Part shown: positions 55,460 to 64,000 of the stretch, piece after piece
Layout of the letters: each line of letters starts with the position of its first letter
Position numbering within the stretch: the first letter of the stretch is position 1
Assembly: GCA_963513935.1 (NCBI GenBank)
Contig: OY740768.1
Coordinates: 64,336,786-64,400,785 of the forward strand
Reading direction: 5' to 3'
Origin: Aphrophora alni
Taxonomy: Eukaryota; Arthropoda; Insecta; Hemiptera; Aphrophoridae
DNA length: 64,000 nucleotides
The notes under the pieces: model-generated
Databases searched by the model: none
What the model was told of the DNA's origin: nothing
Seen by the model: the letters and a program-made list of their open reading frames with translations, nothing else
Translations under genes and position numbers: made by a program

Positions 55460-55884
55460 CCTCAAGGGGCTGACAACGAACTGCACTCACGGTGAAAGGA
55501 ATTTACAAGGGTTGGAAGGGTCGCCCGCCTAAGCCATATGGAACTGCACTCACGGTCAAAAATCGGTCTTTCACGGCTGAACGCTTCGCTAGCCCCTTAG
55601 TCATCTGTTTATTCCGTCCTCTGTCTTACTTTATCCAATACTTTATTTAATACACGATTTAGTGTCTGTCCCAATAAATATACGAAAATATATAAAAATA
55701 CATATCTTTGACATGCAAAACCTGTCCTAGATGCCAAAAACTCGGACGAAGGCTAATTAAAAATTGACCGTGAGTGCAGTTCCGGTACCCCCAGAAAGGC
55801 TCAAAGTGACCGTGAGTGCAGTTCCGTAGTTGGATAAGGACCAGGGACTGACCGTGAGTGCAGTTCCAGCCCTCCCCCTCAAGG
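55460..55884. mobile_element. Non-autonomous DNA transposon with five 18-19 bp subterminal motifs
   Basis: The 8-bp CCTCAAGG occurs at 55460-55467 and 55877-55884, a candidate target duplication. Just inside are GGCTG ... GAACTGCACTCACGGT on the left and its inverse on the right. The motif GACCGTGAGTGCAGTTCC occurs twice in minus orientation at the left (55478, 55540) and three times in plus orientation at the right (55766, 55808, 55850). An 8-bp duplication plus subterminal repeats fits hAT (or P) type elements. There is no coding capacity, so it would need a transposase supplied elsewhere. It is GC-richer than its surroundings. Confidence 0.65.
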
Positions 55885-56957
55885 TATTACTTTATGACGA
55901 TTTAACTGATGGGAAACTTCCTCTAGGTATCATTCCTTTTATTACCTATCAATCCCAGTAATTCTTTTCCGGGGATGCAAAGCAACCAGGCATCCGAACA
56001 GCAATCTTAACACATAAAACCTAAAACAATTATATAACCAGCTGAAAATAAAAATGTATCTCCATTTTACTTATAAAGCTACAAGAAAAAATCGGACGTA
56101 ATTTTAGGCATAATTAGATAATGCCGTTTAATTAATCCTTCTGGCATTTGACAAAACACCAAGACGGCGTCTCTTTGACGTTGGAATTTCTTCAACAATG
56201 TCACGTCAATTATTTTACTATACTGTAAGAGCGTGGGCCATTTTGAAGATTAATTTCCTTAAATAATGACACAAACGTTAGGTCTAAAATCGTCAGTAAT
56301 GAGAATACTCGGATCTAATAGTAGTGGTGTTGAAGAATTGTATGATTAAGTCCAGCAGCTTTCCTGTTCAACTTGGAACAATAGAAGGGTGGTATTCGGG
56401 GTATCTTAAGTGTAGTACCTACTTCTCTAATTGAGTTTAAATGAACTTCTAATGAACAATGGTACTTCATTGCATTATGATGTCGTTGATAAAGGGTTAT
56501 TAATAATAACACCAAACCCTTTTGAACAACCATTATTACGCTTTCACAATTATTTCTGCCATTATTAACAACAAGTTTAATTTAAGCTCACTCCAAAATG
56601 AATTTTTATCAAATATAATTTACTTTAAGTTATATTTATATTTTCGTAGATAGGAAACGATATTTAAATATTTTATTAGTTTCCGAACTATCCAACTTTT
56701 AAAATAAATTATGTGTTTTACATAAAAGGTGTAATTATATTTACTTTCTACAATGCACTAGATATGAAATACATATAAACTAAGGTTTCAATCATTTTTA
56801 TTTTCAACAGTTTTACTTATACTAATTTTCTTCACAGAAAATGGATCAATTCATCACAAAGGGCAGATGTGGCCGCTTTAACGAATATAATGAGTTATTG
56901 CACATTAAAATATGTTTAGCTTTGTCAACGTCGAAGAAGTAGAATTTATTTTTTGAT
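55885..56957. other. AT-rich stretch, nothing recognised
   Basis: No supported feature. Confidence 0.5.
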
Positions 56958-57130
56958 ATTGTTGTTTAAATTCGAAAAATCTCTTGGTAATCAGACCGTT
57001 AAAAAAGAAAAGAAGTACATACATTAGAGACCCCCTAGCCCTAGATTCTTTAATAGCGTCAGGGTCGGAAGAGAACAAGAGTTGGTCAAGAGAGGCCTGA
57101 TAGGTAAAATCGCAGAGAAGAGGGTCACAA
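56958..57130 (+). repeat. Unclassified interspersed repeat, copy 5
   Basis: It begins TGTTTAAATTCGAAAAATCT and contains TAATAGCGTCAGGGTCGG then AAGAGAACAAGAGTTGGTCA. Same family as copies 2, 4, 6 and 7. Confidence 0.65.
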
Positions 57131-57314
57131 GACGGTCAAACTGACAAAGGAAAAATAATGTGATATTTTTTTCTTTAATGTTAAACCCAAAAGATGTCAG
57201 GTAAGAGCCTTCTTTTGCAGCTTCAGCATGGTTAGCCCTTACAATTAATTGTTTAAAAAAAGACTATTCCAGTATTTTTATTAAATACAAATATAGCCTA
57301 CTGTAGCAATAATA

Positions 57315-57340
57315 TTGCACTAAATTTCTCACACGCCCAT
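57315..57340 (+). repeat. Shared element end, copy 3
   Basis: TTGCACTAAATTTCTCACAC followed by GCCCAT, a variant of the block at 24926 and 30787. A C10 tract follows at about 57419-57428. Confidence 0.45.
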
Positions 57341-57559
57341 TAAAAAAATCAAATACTAACGATTACAAAAAACATACTGTCAATCCAAAAATGTCATTAC
57401 CTTCATTACTAATTTTCTCCCCCCCCCCTCTATATTGCTTATAGGAGATAAATTGGAAAAGACTTTGAGCAAACTTTTGTAAATAAAATAGTGTAAACAA
57501 ATATTTACACATTAAAAAAAAACCTTAAGCTTGTTTCCCTTATCCGATAAAACTAATCA

Positions 57560-58020
57560 TAAAAAATTGTTTAACCTTAAAAACTACTGCACCGATTTTA
57601 AAATGGTTATAAGTTTCCGTTAGCGTTTAAATCATATACAAATTTTATCACTGAACAAAATATATATATTATATCGCTGAAAATTGTAAGAAGAGTTGTA
57701 AAATGTGTTGAAAAAATTGTTATTCCTACTCTAGAAAAAAAAGGATTATAACTCTCGGAACACGTTGTCAGTTTCAATTAGCATTCAAATTATATATCAT
57801 CGTAACTATTGAAAAAATATGTTGTCGCTGAAATTTTTAAGAAAAAGCGTAAAATATGTCGAAAATTCTCCTTTTGGTATTACTCGTGGAGACAAATATA
57901 GTTATAACTTCAAAACTAATGAATTAATTTGAATAAAATAAAGACTAAGACATGACTAGATAGGAAAGAAAACTAACTGAAAATCGGATCAGCAGTTTTC
58001 CCGTTATTAATTAAAACCAA
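57560..58020 (+). repeat. Diverged internal tandem repeat
   Basis: Two segments, about 57676-57735 and 57818-57880, share the order CTGAAA, TTAAGAA or GTAAGAA, GTAAAAT, TGT(T/C)GAAAA. They are about 143 bases apart. They probably belong to an old unclassified element, whose AACTACTGCACCGATTTT phrase is a common style of insect repeat sequence. Confidence 0.35.
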
Positions 58021-58089
58021 AAAAAACCAAGAAAAGAGATTTTTCGTCATGAAACATATAACAAAAATATAGCTTCAATTTTGTTTTTT

Positions 58090-58830
58090 CCTTTGTTGTT
58101 TAAAGGCGAAAAAACATCATGGCAGTTTGCTGTTTGGGTATACTCTCTTGTGGTAAGGTGAAAGAGAAGTATCTAAACCAAAGGCTAAGTTAAAAAAACT
58201 GTATATCCAGCTAGGTTCCTTCGGGATTGCCAAGTCGTACTCACTGAGGGTGATTTGTCATCAAGTCAAATAAATTGGATGTACAATTTAGTTCCAACCA
58301 AATGTACTTAAATTTGATGAACTACAATTAATTTAAATTACAAAGTCGTCATGTATATTTGCCTACTGTTTGTGTTTCTTTGTGGAATGTTTTATATCAC
58401 CTTCAGTTTTATACATCCTGCATTGATATAATCAGCCCATTACATAAAGCTGATTTGAATTTCCTTAATGGGGGGGGCAAATGGTTGTATTTTACTTGTA
58501 TAATAACAGAACTGAAAACAGCCAAGAAGCAAAATGATACATTGGTTTATATATATATTTTTTTACGAGTTTTTAGCAATTACGGACAAATATTTGTTTC
58601 ATCAATTATTATTCATGATTTCAAATTTGCGGGTATAAAATTCGTAGTTTTAATGTATGCAATGGGTCTTACTTCCTTATTTTTTATCGTGGAAAGTTTG
58701 AATGTTTGTTATTATCTGCAGAGTCACGATTTGCATATTTTGACATAATTTAAAAAGGTATTAAACAGTCGTCATTTTGAAACTGATCGAACGAGTTTGT
58801 TGATTAACGAATTTCTCCAAACTAGGATCC
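58090..58830 (+). repeat. Unclassified interspersed repeat, copy 6 (longest)
   Basis: It begins TTTAAAGGCGAAAAAACATC and continues through GATTGCCAAGTCGTACTCAC, GATGTACAATTTAGTTCCAA, a G7 tract and CGTCATTTTGAAACTGATCG to ATTTCTCCAAA. It is an inverted match to 47935-48575. A 129-codon plus-strand frame (58359-58748) lies inside it but is not conserved in the 48 kb copy. Confidence 0.8.
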
Positions 58831-58931
58831 TTAAGGTTCAATATGATAAAAACGAAACGTGAAGTTTTTTTTATTTAATTTAATTTTTAGTTTTCAAACT
58901 GTTTTAGTCTTTTGGGCGGATATTATGATCA

Positions 58932-59290
58932 TTATTTGTTTTGTCTCAAATTTAGAGTCTTTTTAGAGATACCAAAATTTTTTAACATCTGGTGAAAAAG
59001 GTCCAAAACAGACTTCACTATTGTTTCTTGAGCATTATCTACACCGACAGTTCCCCATTTCAATTTGTCAGGCGGAACACTACCGGGTTCTGAATGAAAG
59101 ATGGCCACAAATTTCAAGAATAAAATTGATTTTTTTTTAAAATCTACATTGAATGTGATAATTATATAGCTGGTACCACTAATACGTTTGCACGGATTAG
59201 TGGTAATGTTGTACAATAATCCTCCTGTTCAACTTCGTGCCGAAGAATAGGTTCTTCGACCAAAACGGACCATTTTCCCCAGTACTTTAT
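58932..59290 (-). other. Coding-like segment of unknown family
   Basis: A 94-codon minus-strand frame includes HSEPGSVPPDKLKWGTVG and ETIVKSVLDLFHQMLKNF, which has a less AT-driven composition than random frames nearby. Upstream, other frames read EEPILRHEVEQEDYC and LPLIRANVLVVPAI. This suggests a decayed transposon protein or a lost exon, with at least one frameshift. I recognise no family. A perfect 10-bp inverted repeat (TACCACTAAT/ATTAGTGGTA, 59174-59205) lies inside it. Confidence 0.3.
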
Positions 59291-60183
59291 TGTTTTAAAG
59301 TGGTTCATTTTTCAATTTTTACAACACTTATATTACTATAATTTATGAAAGTAAACTCCAAAACCAACAGTGGATCATACAAACAACAATTTTTAAAGTT
59401 TTTAACAATTAATAACCATGGCAAGGAAATGAAAAATGTTATAACAAAAAGGTTACTTGAGTTGGCTAATAGTGAAGCCTTGCAAAACTACGAAGGGATG
59501 TTGAGTTCCTTTCAATAGAAGCCCTAACGTAGTAACCCTATACCCGAATCCTAACAAAGAACTACAACTGTAAGTAAGCGTTTATAAACAATTAACTGGA
59601 AGACAGATGCTATCTGCCGTTCTTTCCGTCTTCATATTTCGCTCACTGATTCCTAGTTTTAGTTATTTTAAGAGTAACTTCCGAACACGTAGCATTGTAT
59701 TGGTGTTTCCACTGTACCGAGGTAACAAATAATGCATCTTGTAGATTTAGAATAAAAGTAAAGTTAATTTAGTCGTAATTTTACAATTAAACTTTTAAAT
59801 CTTCATTAGTTATTATTTTACTATAGTAATTTTGTAGCGAGGACATTTTCTAAAAAATATTAATATATTTATTTATTTAAGATGAATTAAATTACTTTCA
59901 AAACATAGAAAAAACTATTTACTATTTTGAAACTGTTCTGCATATTAATTTAGTTGACGAACTTAACAACTTTAAGGATAAGGTATTCTGTTGAAGTTTA
60001 AAAAAATACATAAGACAAATTTTGGGGCAATTTGTCATACTGAACGTATGAATCAAATCATTCTAAAAAAGGAATGAAAAATATTTAAAACAATGTACGG
60101 TACTTTAATAAATTAAAAGTTATTAAAACTCATTTTTGAGTAATCGTATCCAAGTCACAGATTTTAATCAAAGTTATTTAATT
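59291..60183. other. AT-rich stretch, nothing recognised
   Basis: No supported feature. Confidence 0.5.
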
Positions 60184-60397
60184 CTTACTCCGGTCTTGTG
60201 ACTTATTTTGTAACATAGGTTACGTTGGTGTAAGTTACACCTGTCGCACATTTGATTGTTTTTTGTTTATTGTATTGATGTGTACGTTTTGTAGTGTTTT
60301 AATTTTTTAACGACCTCTCAGGAGCGAGTCTGAAGATGGAACATACGTTCTGAAACGCGTAACATATGTTACAAAATAAGTCACAAGACGGAGTAAG
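60184..60397 (+). mobile_element. 214-bp TIR element with hammerhead-like core
   Basis: The ends are inverted copies: CTTACTCCG(G)TCTTGTGAC then TTATTTTGTAACATA. Inside, at 60330-60361, is CTGAAGA, a T, stem GGAAC/GTTCT over ATAC, GAAA, palindromic CGCG, then TA. The core follows an interior block (GACCTCTCAGGAGCGAGT) related to the 22.5 kb element. The bases after TA (ACATATG) give only a 2-bp stem I, so self-cleavage is doubtful. No protein. Confidence 0.7.
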
Positions 60398-60834
60398 TAT
60401 TAGATAAATTAGCTGTTATATCTACACTATCACAATAGCATCGGTTTTGGTGAGTACATATTGCATCACTTATCAACATATTTGCCTTAAATAACAATAA
60501 TATACCGTACATTAATAAAGAAAAGAAGAATAAACAAGAGAAGAGTCTAATTCAAAAATTACAAGACGTTTAAATTAACAATAACCAAGTTGAAATTTTA
60601 ACCTTTCTCACAGTTAAAAAAATTAGTGACAAATTTATATTTTTGTATTTCATATTCATATATTTGTTGTTCCAAAAGATAAAAAGACGAAAAGCCAGTA
60701 CAATTACGTAGTAATAAATTGAAATTTCCAGTAGCCATTTTTAATTTTTATGAAATATGAACTATGTAATTTTTTTTCCAGAAGCAACCATTCAAAAGAT
60801 ATCTTCCAACAAACAACAACAGAGCATAGAAACT
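60398..60834. other. AT-rich stretch, nothing recognised
   Basis: Nothing supported. Two short frames on opposite strands overlap here and are not genes. Confidence 0.5.
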
Positions 60835-60985
60835 TCAAATCTTCGAATACTCTAATAGCATCTGGGTTTGAAGAGAACAAGAGTTGGTCAAAAGAGAACA
60901 AAGATGAGAGGAGATCTAAAACAAAACTAGATGAAGAAAAGTGTAGGTTCGCCTAGTGTACTTCGGGATTGCCTGAGGGGAGAAA
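60835..60985 (+). repeat. Unclassified interspersed repeat, copy 7
   Basis: It contains CTTCGAATACTCTAATAGCA then TCTGGGTTTGAAGAGAACAA, and CTTCGGGATTGCCTGAGGGG. In the last block the CAAGTCGTACTCACT part found in other copies is missing. It abuts the MADF relic on the opposite strand. Confidence 0.65.
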
Positions 60986-61375
60986 TATGTTGCGACAATA
61001 GTTATGAGTGACCATTTTGGCAAACAGTTCAACCATGAAATCCAAGTTGGAAATGCTGGCTGTTGGCACTTCTTGGTTCTTTGTGAAGAGCAGGTAGTAC
61101 CATAACGATGGCCTGTATATTTCATCAGTTCCACGACCACTTCGTTCGTTGTCTTGAACTTTTTTAAATTCTTTTCGAAAGGAACCACGAAGACTGAATC
61201 TTTTCACCACGAAATCTCTATTTGCTTCTGGAAATCTACGGGCTATGCACAAATGAATAATAGTTTTAAATGAGCTCTCCCAAAGATTTTTCTTCTTATA
61301 CTCCTCACTTTTACTCTTCCACAAACAAGAAAAAGATTTATATAAATTAATTAAATCTGTAATTAATTATCTCGA
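60953..61375 (-). pseudogene. MADF-domain protein, transposon-associated
   Basis: An open minus-strand frame reads LINLYKSFSCLWKSKSEEY, KNLWESSFKTIIHLC, FPEANRDFVVKRFSLRGSF, RKEFKKVQDNERSGRGTD and EIYRPSLWYYLLFTKNQEVP, then TASISNLD. This is a complete MADF-type domain (W-x-x-x-S-x-x-Y..., the S-L-R-x-x-[FY]-R-K-E helix, and S-L-W-Y). The frame has no ATG at its start; it begins after a TAA at the N-terminal edge of the domain, as an internal exon would. Internal stops are absent over about 140 codons, so it is well preserved, though the C-terminal part runs into repeat copy 7. MADF proteins bind DNA and accompany PIF/Harbinger transposases. Confidence 0.7.
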
Positions 61376-61734
61376 CCAGAGACGAACATCCATCGTAATT
61401 GATAAATTACGACAGAATGATAAAATTAGGTTAGGTTACCCCTCGTATCGTCTATAGACTTCTAGAAACACTAGGCCCGGAATTACGTGCCTGCAAGCGC
61501 GTACACAATCCCCCACTCCAACCGCAACCTTTACACCTAAACTCTATCCCTCGCTCTTTCTGACAGGAAAGCGCCCACATGTAAAGGCCGCTAATACAAG
61601 AATTAAACAGAAGAAAACGTGAGCTATTTTAGTTACGTAGTAGATGTTTCCAACTGTTAAAACAATTTTAAAGTTATAAAATTTTTAATGTAATATTTAT
61701 CACAGATAATGTACATGTTGGTTGTCGACCAAGA
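61376..61734. other. GC-richer flank upstream of the MADF frame
   Basis: The segment 61430-61600 has CCCCCACTCC, AAGCGCGTACAC and GGGCCTAGTG-like phrases (minus strand) and is less AT-rich than its surroundings. It may be the 5' end of the element carrying the MADF frame. No promoter motif is clear. Confidence 0.3.
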
Positions 61735-62290
61735 GCTAAGTTAGCTCACATAGCTGCGCTAGTTTTCATTATGTAATTGTGCCAACCATAAACTATCCAA
61801 AGCTAAGCTAAGGAAACTAAGTGAACTATTTCATCTGGGTTAGCTGCGCACTCTGTCCGACGCTAGGTAAGCTAAGCTAAGTTAGCTCACATAGCTGCGC
61901 GAGTTTTCATATGTAATTGTGCCAACCATAAACTATCCACAGCTAAGCTAAGGAAACTAAGTGAACTATTTCATCTGGGTTAGCTGCGTACTCTGTCCGA
62001 CGCTAGGTAAGCTAAGCTAAGTTAGCTCACATAGCTGCGCGAGTTTTCATATGTAATTGTGCCAACCATAAACTATCCAAAGCTAAGCTAAGGAAACTAA
62101 GTGAACTATTTCAACTGGGTTAGCTGCGCACTCTGTCCGACGCTAGGTAAGCTAAGCTAAGTTAGCTCACATAGCTGCGCGAGTTTTCATATGTAATTGT
62201 GCCAACTATCCAAAGCTAAGCTAAGGAAACTAAGTGAACTATTTCAACCGGGTTAGCTGCGCACTCTGTCCGACGCTAGGTAAGCTAAGT
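61735..62290. repeat. 140-bp tandem repeat, about four copies
   Basis: TTAGCTCACATAGCTGCGC starts at 61741, 61882, 62022 and 62162 (spacings 141, 140, 140). Each unit contains AAGCTAAGCTAAG, TGTAATTGTGCCAAC, AAGTGAACTATTTCA and CTCTGTCCGACGCTAGGTAA. The fourth copy lacks the CATAAA part. Copies are over 95% alike. The unit is rich in AGCT and TAGC motifs. It lies between two PIF/Harbinger-related coding remnants. Confidence 0.9.
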
Positions 62291-62739
62291 TTACCTCTCC
62301 AAAAGACACTTGCCGTCTCCTCCAGTATTGTTTTTGTTGTTGATGCAGGTGCGACGAATGGATACTATGTAGCAGTTTATTAAATTTATCAAACAATTCC
62401 CAATCTTGTGGAAAACACAGATAAGTTATAAATAACAACTTAAATTTTTTGTTGGTATTTTAGTTTAATAACATCATTTATTTTGAAAAATCCATTTGGT
62501 TATTTTAACACAGATAAAAGATTAACGCGACTCTAATAAAAAGGATGCAATATGGAAAAGGATAATAAGAGGAATTAAGCGACCCAACTATATCAAACAG
62601 TAAGTTTAATTTACAGTTATGTTATTAAAATAGTTAGAAAAATACTCTCTGACACGGAATCCTTCTCTGGTAGATCGTTTGTTGTAGTTTAGACGTAGTA
62701 CAGATGGAGCGTTAAGTTGTTTGTTTATGTCGCCTTTGG
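62291..62739. other. Stretch between tandem repeat and transposase
   Basis: A 61-codon minus-strand frame (62253-62438) reads QDWELFDKFNKLLHSIHS then HLHQQQKQYWRRRQ. It looks more protein-like than random frames and could be a piece of the Harbinger element, but I cannot assign it. Confidence 0.3.
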
Positions 62740-63398
62740 AGAAGTTAAAATTTATGCAAAACTTAAGTTTTGTACAATATCATCGACTAATTCTAAATTA
62801 CATTCAAAAAGCCGGTAAAATACACGCCATCGAGCTGCCAACATACCGAAGGCATTATCGACGACACTACGTGGCCTATTAAGGCGGTAATTAAAATTTC
62901 CTTTTTGTCTGTTGTCTCAGAATGCAGCTGTGTGTACGAAGATACGGTGTCGGATCACCACATGGTATTCAAGTTTATCATTAGACATATGTAACTGAGC
63001 ATTTATTAACTTTTGATCAAATAAACTGCTAGCAAAAATTCCTTCATCACTGAATCGGCCCATTGAAGCAACACTGATAATAATACATTTTTTGTGTTCA
63101 TCGACTACAGCAAGTAAAACGATTGAATAAAATTTTTCATAGTTGAAAAATTGTGATCCTAATGAGGAGGACAGTTTATTGAAATGTACTTTCCCTCCAC
63201 GTCCCCAAAATAGTGTTGAAATTGCCTTTTATTATGGAAGTCATCTACGATTTTTCTTCAGTTGATACTTTCATATAGATTGTTTGAAAATTATACCAAA
63301 TTGCCTTGCACATATTTGTTACAATTCTCTAAACTCTGTTATAACCCACTCTGTAGTTATAACCAATTGTTCTAAACGAATTACCAGTTGCCAAAAAC
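62740..63398 (-). pseudogene. PIF/Harbinger (HARBI1-like) transposase relic
   Basis: In order on the minus strand: an acceptor-like CTTTTGTTCCAG ending at 63399; FLATGNSFRTIGYNYRVG; a TAG; RIVTNMCKAIWYNFQTIYMK; a frameshift; FHNKRQFQHYFGDVEGKYI; FYSIVLLAVVDEHKK; SVASMGRFSDEGIFASSL; a TGA; and NYRLNRPRSVVDNAFGMLAA then RWRVF. This is the DDE transposase of PIF/Harbinger. The first catalytic Asp (usually in x-I-D-G-K-H) is Glu in DVEGKY, and a middle block with the usual D-E-A-F-P-L motif is not recognisable. The protein is dead: at least two stops and one frameshift. Confidence 0.85.
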
Positions 63399-63542
63399 CT
63401 GGAACAAAAGTATATTGATTGTTAGATTTAATCAACAAGTGAGTATTTTATTAAAATGTAATTTTTAAAATTTTTAAATAATGTTGTTTCAGTTAGAAAT
63501 TTGGAAAAAATTTAATAATAAAAAGTTATACTTTTGTTACAG
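63399..63542. other. Divergent interval between transposase and MADF relics
   Basis: Short AT-rich interval. On each strand it ends in a CTTTTGTT(C/A)CAG acceptor-like sequence, so upstream exons of both reading units were spliced. Confidence 0.35.
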
Positions 63543-64000
63543 TTTTAAGATTGCAAAGAAAAAATGGAAGAAACTACCCCATGGCCATAGGGAGTCACTG
63601 AAAAGGGTGAAGGCTAGCACAAGTGGGCAGGCTGCTCCTCCAGCAAGTTCCTAAAAATACGCCACATTCCTGGAATTCTTGTTTTCTCACTAGTATCCAA
63701 CCTATTGAACACCACGAAGTTTCTTCTAACCACTCTTAATATATAGCTGAAGATCAAGATACTCAAACTCAACATAATGTCATGAAAACTCAGGCGGATG
63801 CCACCACTAACCCAATTATCCCTGAAACAATTCACAGAAGTAACAGAAAAAATAATAATGAAAGAAATTATTTACACGATTTTTTGAAAGAAATTGATGA
63901 TGATTACATTTGGCAATGTGAGGAGGGGAGTAGAAGGAGAGCTAAGCAAGTGGAACAGGCGACAGGAAACCGACATCCCATGAATATGTTTTTCGACAGT
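63543..64000 (+). pseudogene. MADF-BESS protein relic of a Harbinger element (runs off window)
   Basis: After an acceptor-like ACTTTTGTTACAG, the plus strand reads KKKWKKLPHGHRESLKRV, KASTSGQAAPPASS, a TAA, KYATFLEFLFSH. This is the second half of a MADF domain (K-x-W-K-x-L-R-D...K-S-G-Q-A...W-x-x-x-x-x-L-x-F-L). A second frame continues PIEHHEVSSNHS, a TAA, and then stays open to the window end, with HDFLKEIDDDYIWQCE and HPMNMFFDS. The last phrase resembles the start of a BESS motif. It is divergently placed to the transposase, as in PIF/Harbinger elements. Two stops and a frameshift make it non-functional. Confidence 0.65.

Noticed and set aside
58359..58748. 129-codon plus-strand frame
   Set aside because: It lies wholly inside the unclassified interspersed repeat, and the frame is broken in the 48 kb copy.

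Overview
The window looks like a piece of an arthropod, most likely insect, nuclear genome. It is strongly AT-rich, has long dinucleotide microsatellites, spliced coding sequence, and remnants of transposable elements common in arthropods: Penelope-like elements, PIF/Harbinger with MADF proteins, a LINE with a GAA-repeat tail, and a Tc1/mariner-IS630 type transposase. I cannot name the species. There is no sign of operons or bacterial genes.

Only one host gene is supported: the first two coding exons of an unconventional myosin heavy chain on the minus strand (12662 to 12286). The next motor exon was not found at lower coordinates, so 1-12285 is best read as the start of a long intron. From there to about 50 kb the sequence is mostly intergenic, filled with decayed elements: MITE-like inverted repeats (12.9, 23.2-23.9, 29.4-29.7 kb), a transposase relic (14.5-15.0 kb), LINE fragments (20.5-21.1, 33.3-34.8, 43.0 kb), Penelope-like 3' ends (4.2-4.7, 27.4-27.9, 40.0-40.7 kb) and microsatellites.

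The most striking object is at 50.55-54.92 kb: exactly 112 copies of a 39-bp unit with no net insertion or deletion, all in one reading frame. The frame encodes a 13-residue repeat and is interrupted by only two point nonsense changes. Two short structural themes also stand out. One is a hammerhead-ribozyme-like core (CTGANGA, short stem, GAAA, tiny palindromic stem III, TA) in a Penelope-like 3' tail and in small inverted-repeat elements. The other is a 55.5-55.9 kb element carrying five copies of an 18-19 bp motif, arranged inward from both ends and flanked by a possible 8-bp target duplication.

The right end (60.8-64.0 kb) is PIF/Harbinger-derived: a MADF domain on the minus strand, a 140-bp tandem repeat, a broken HARBI1-like transposase on the minus strand, and a divergent MADF protein relic running off the window edge. 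At least seven copies of an unclassified interspersed repeat surround these features.
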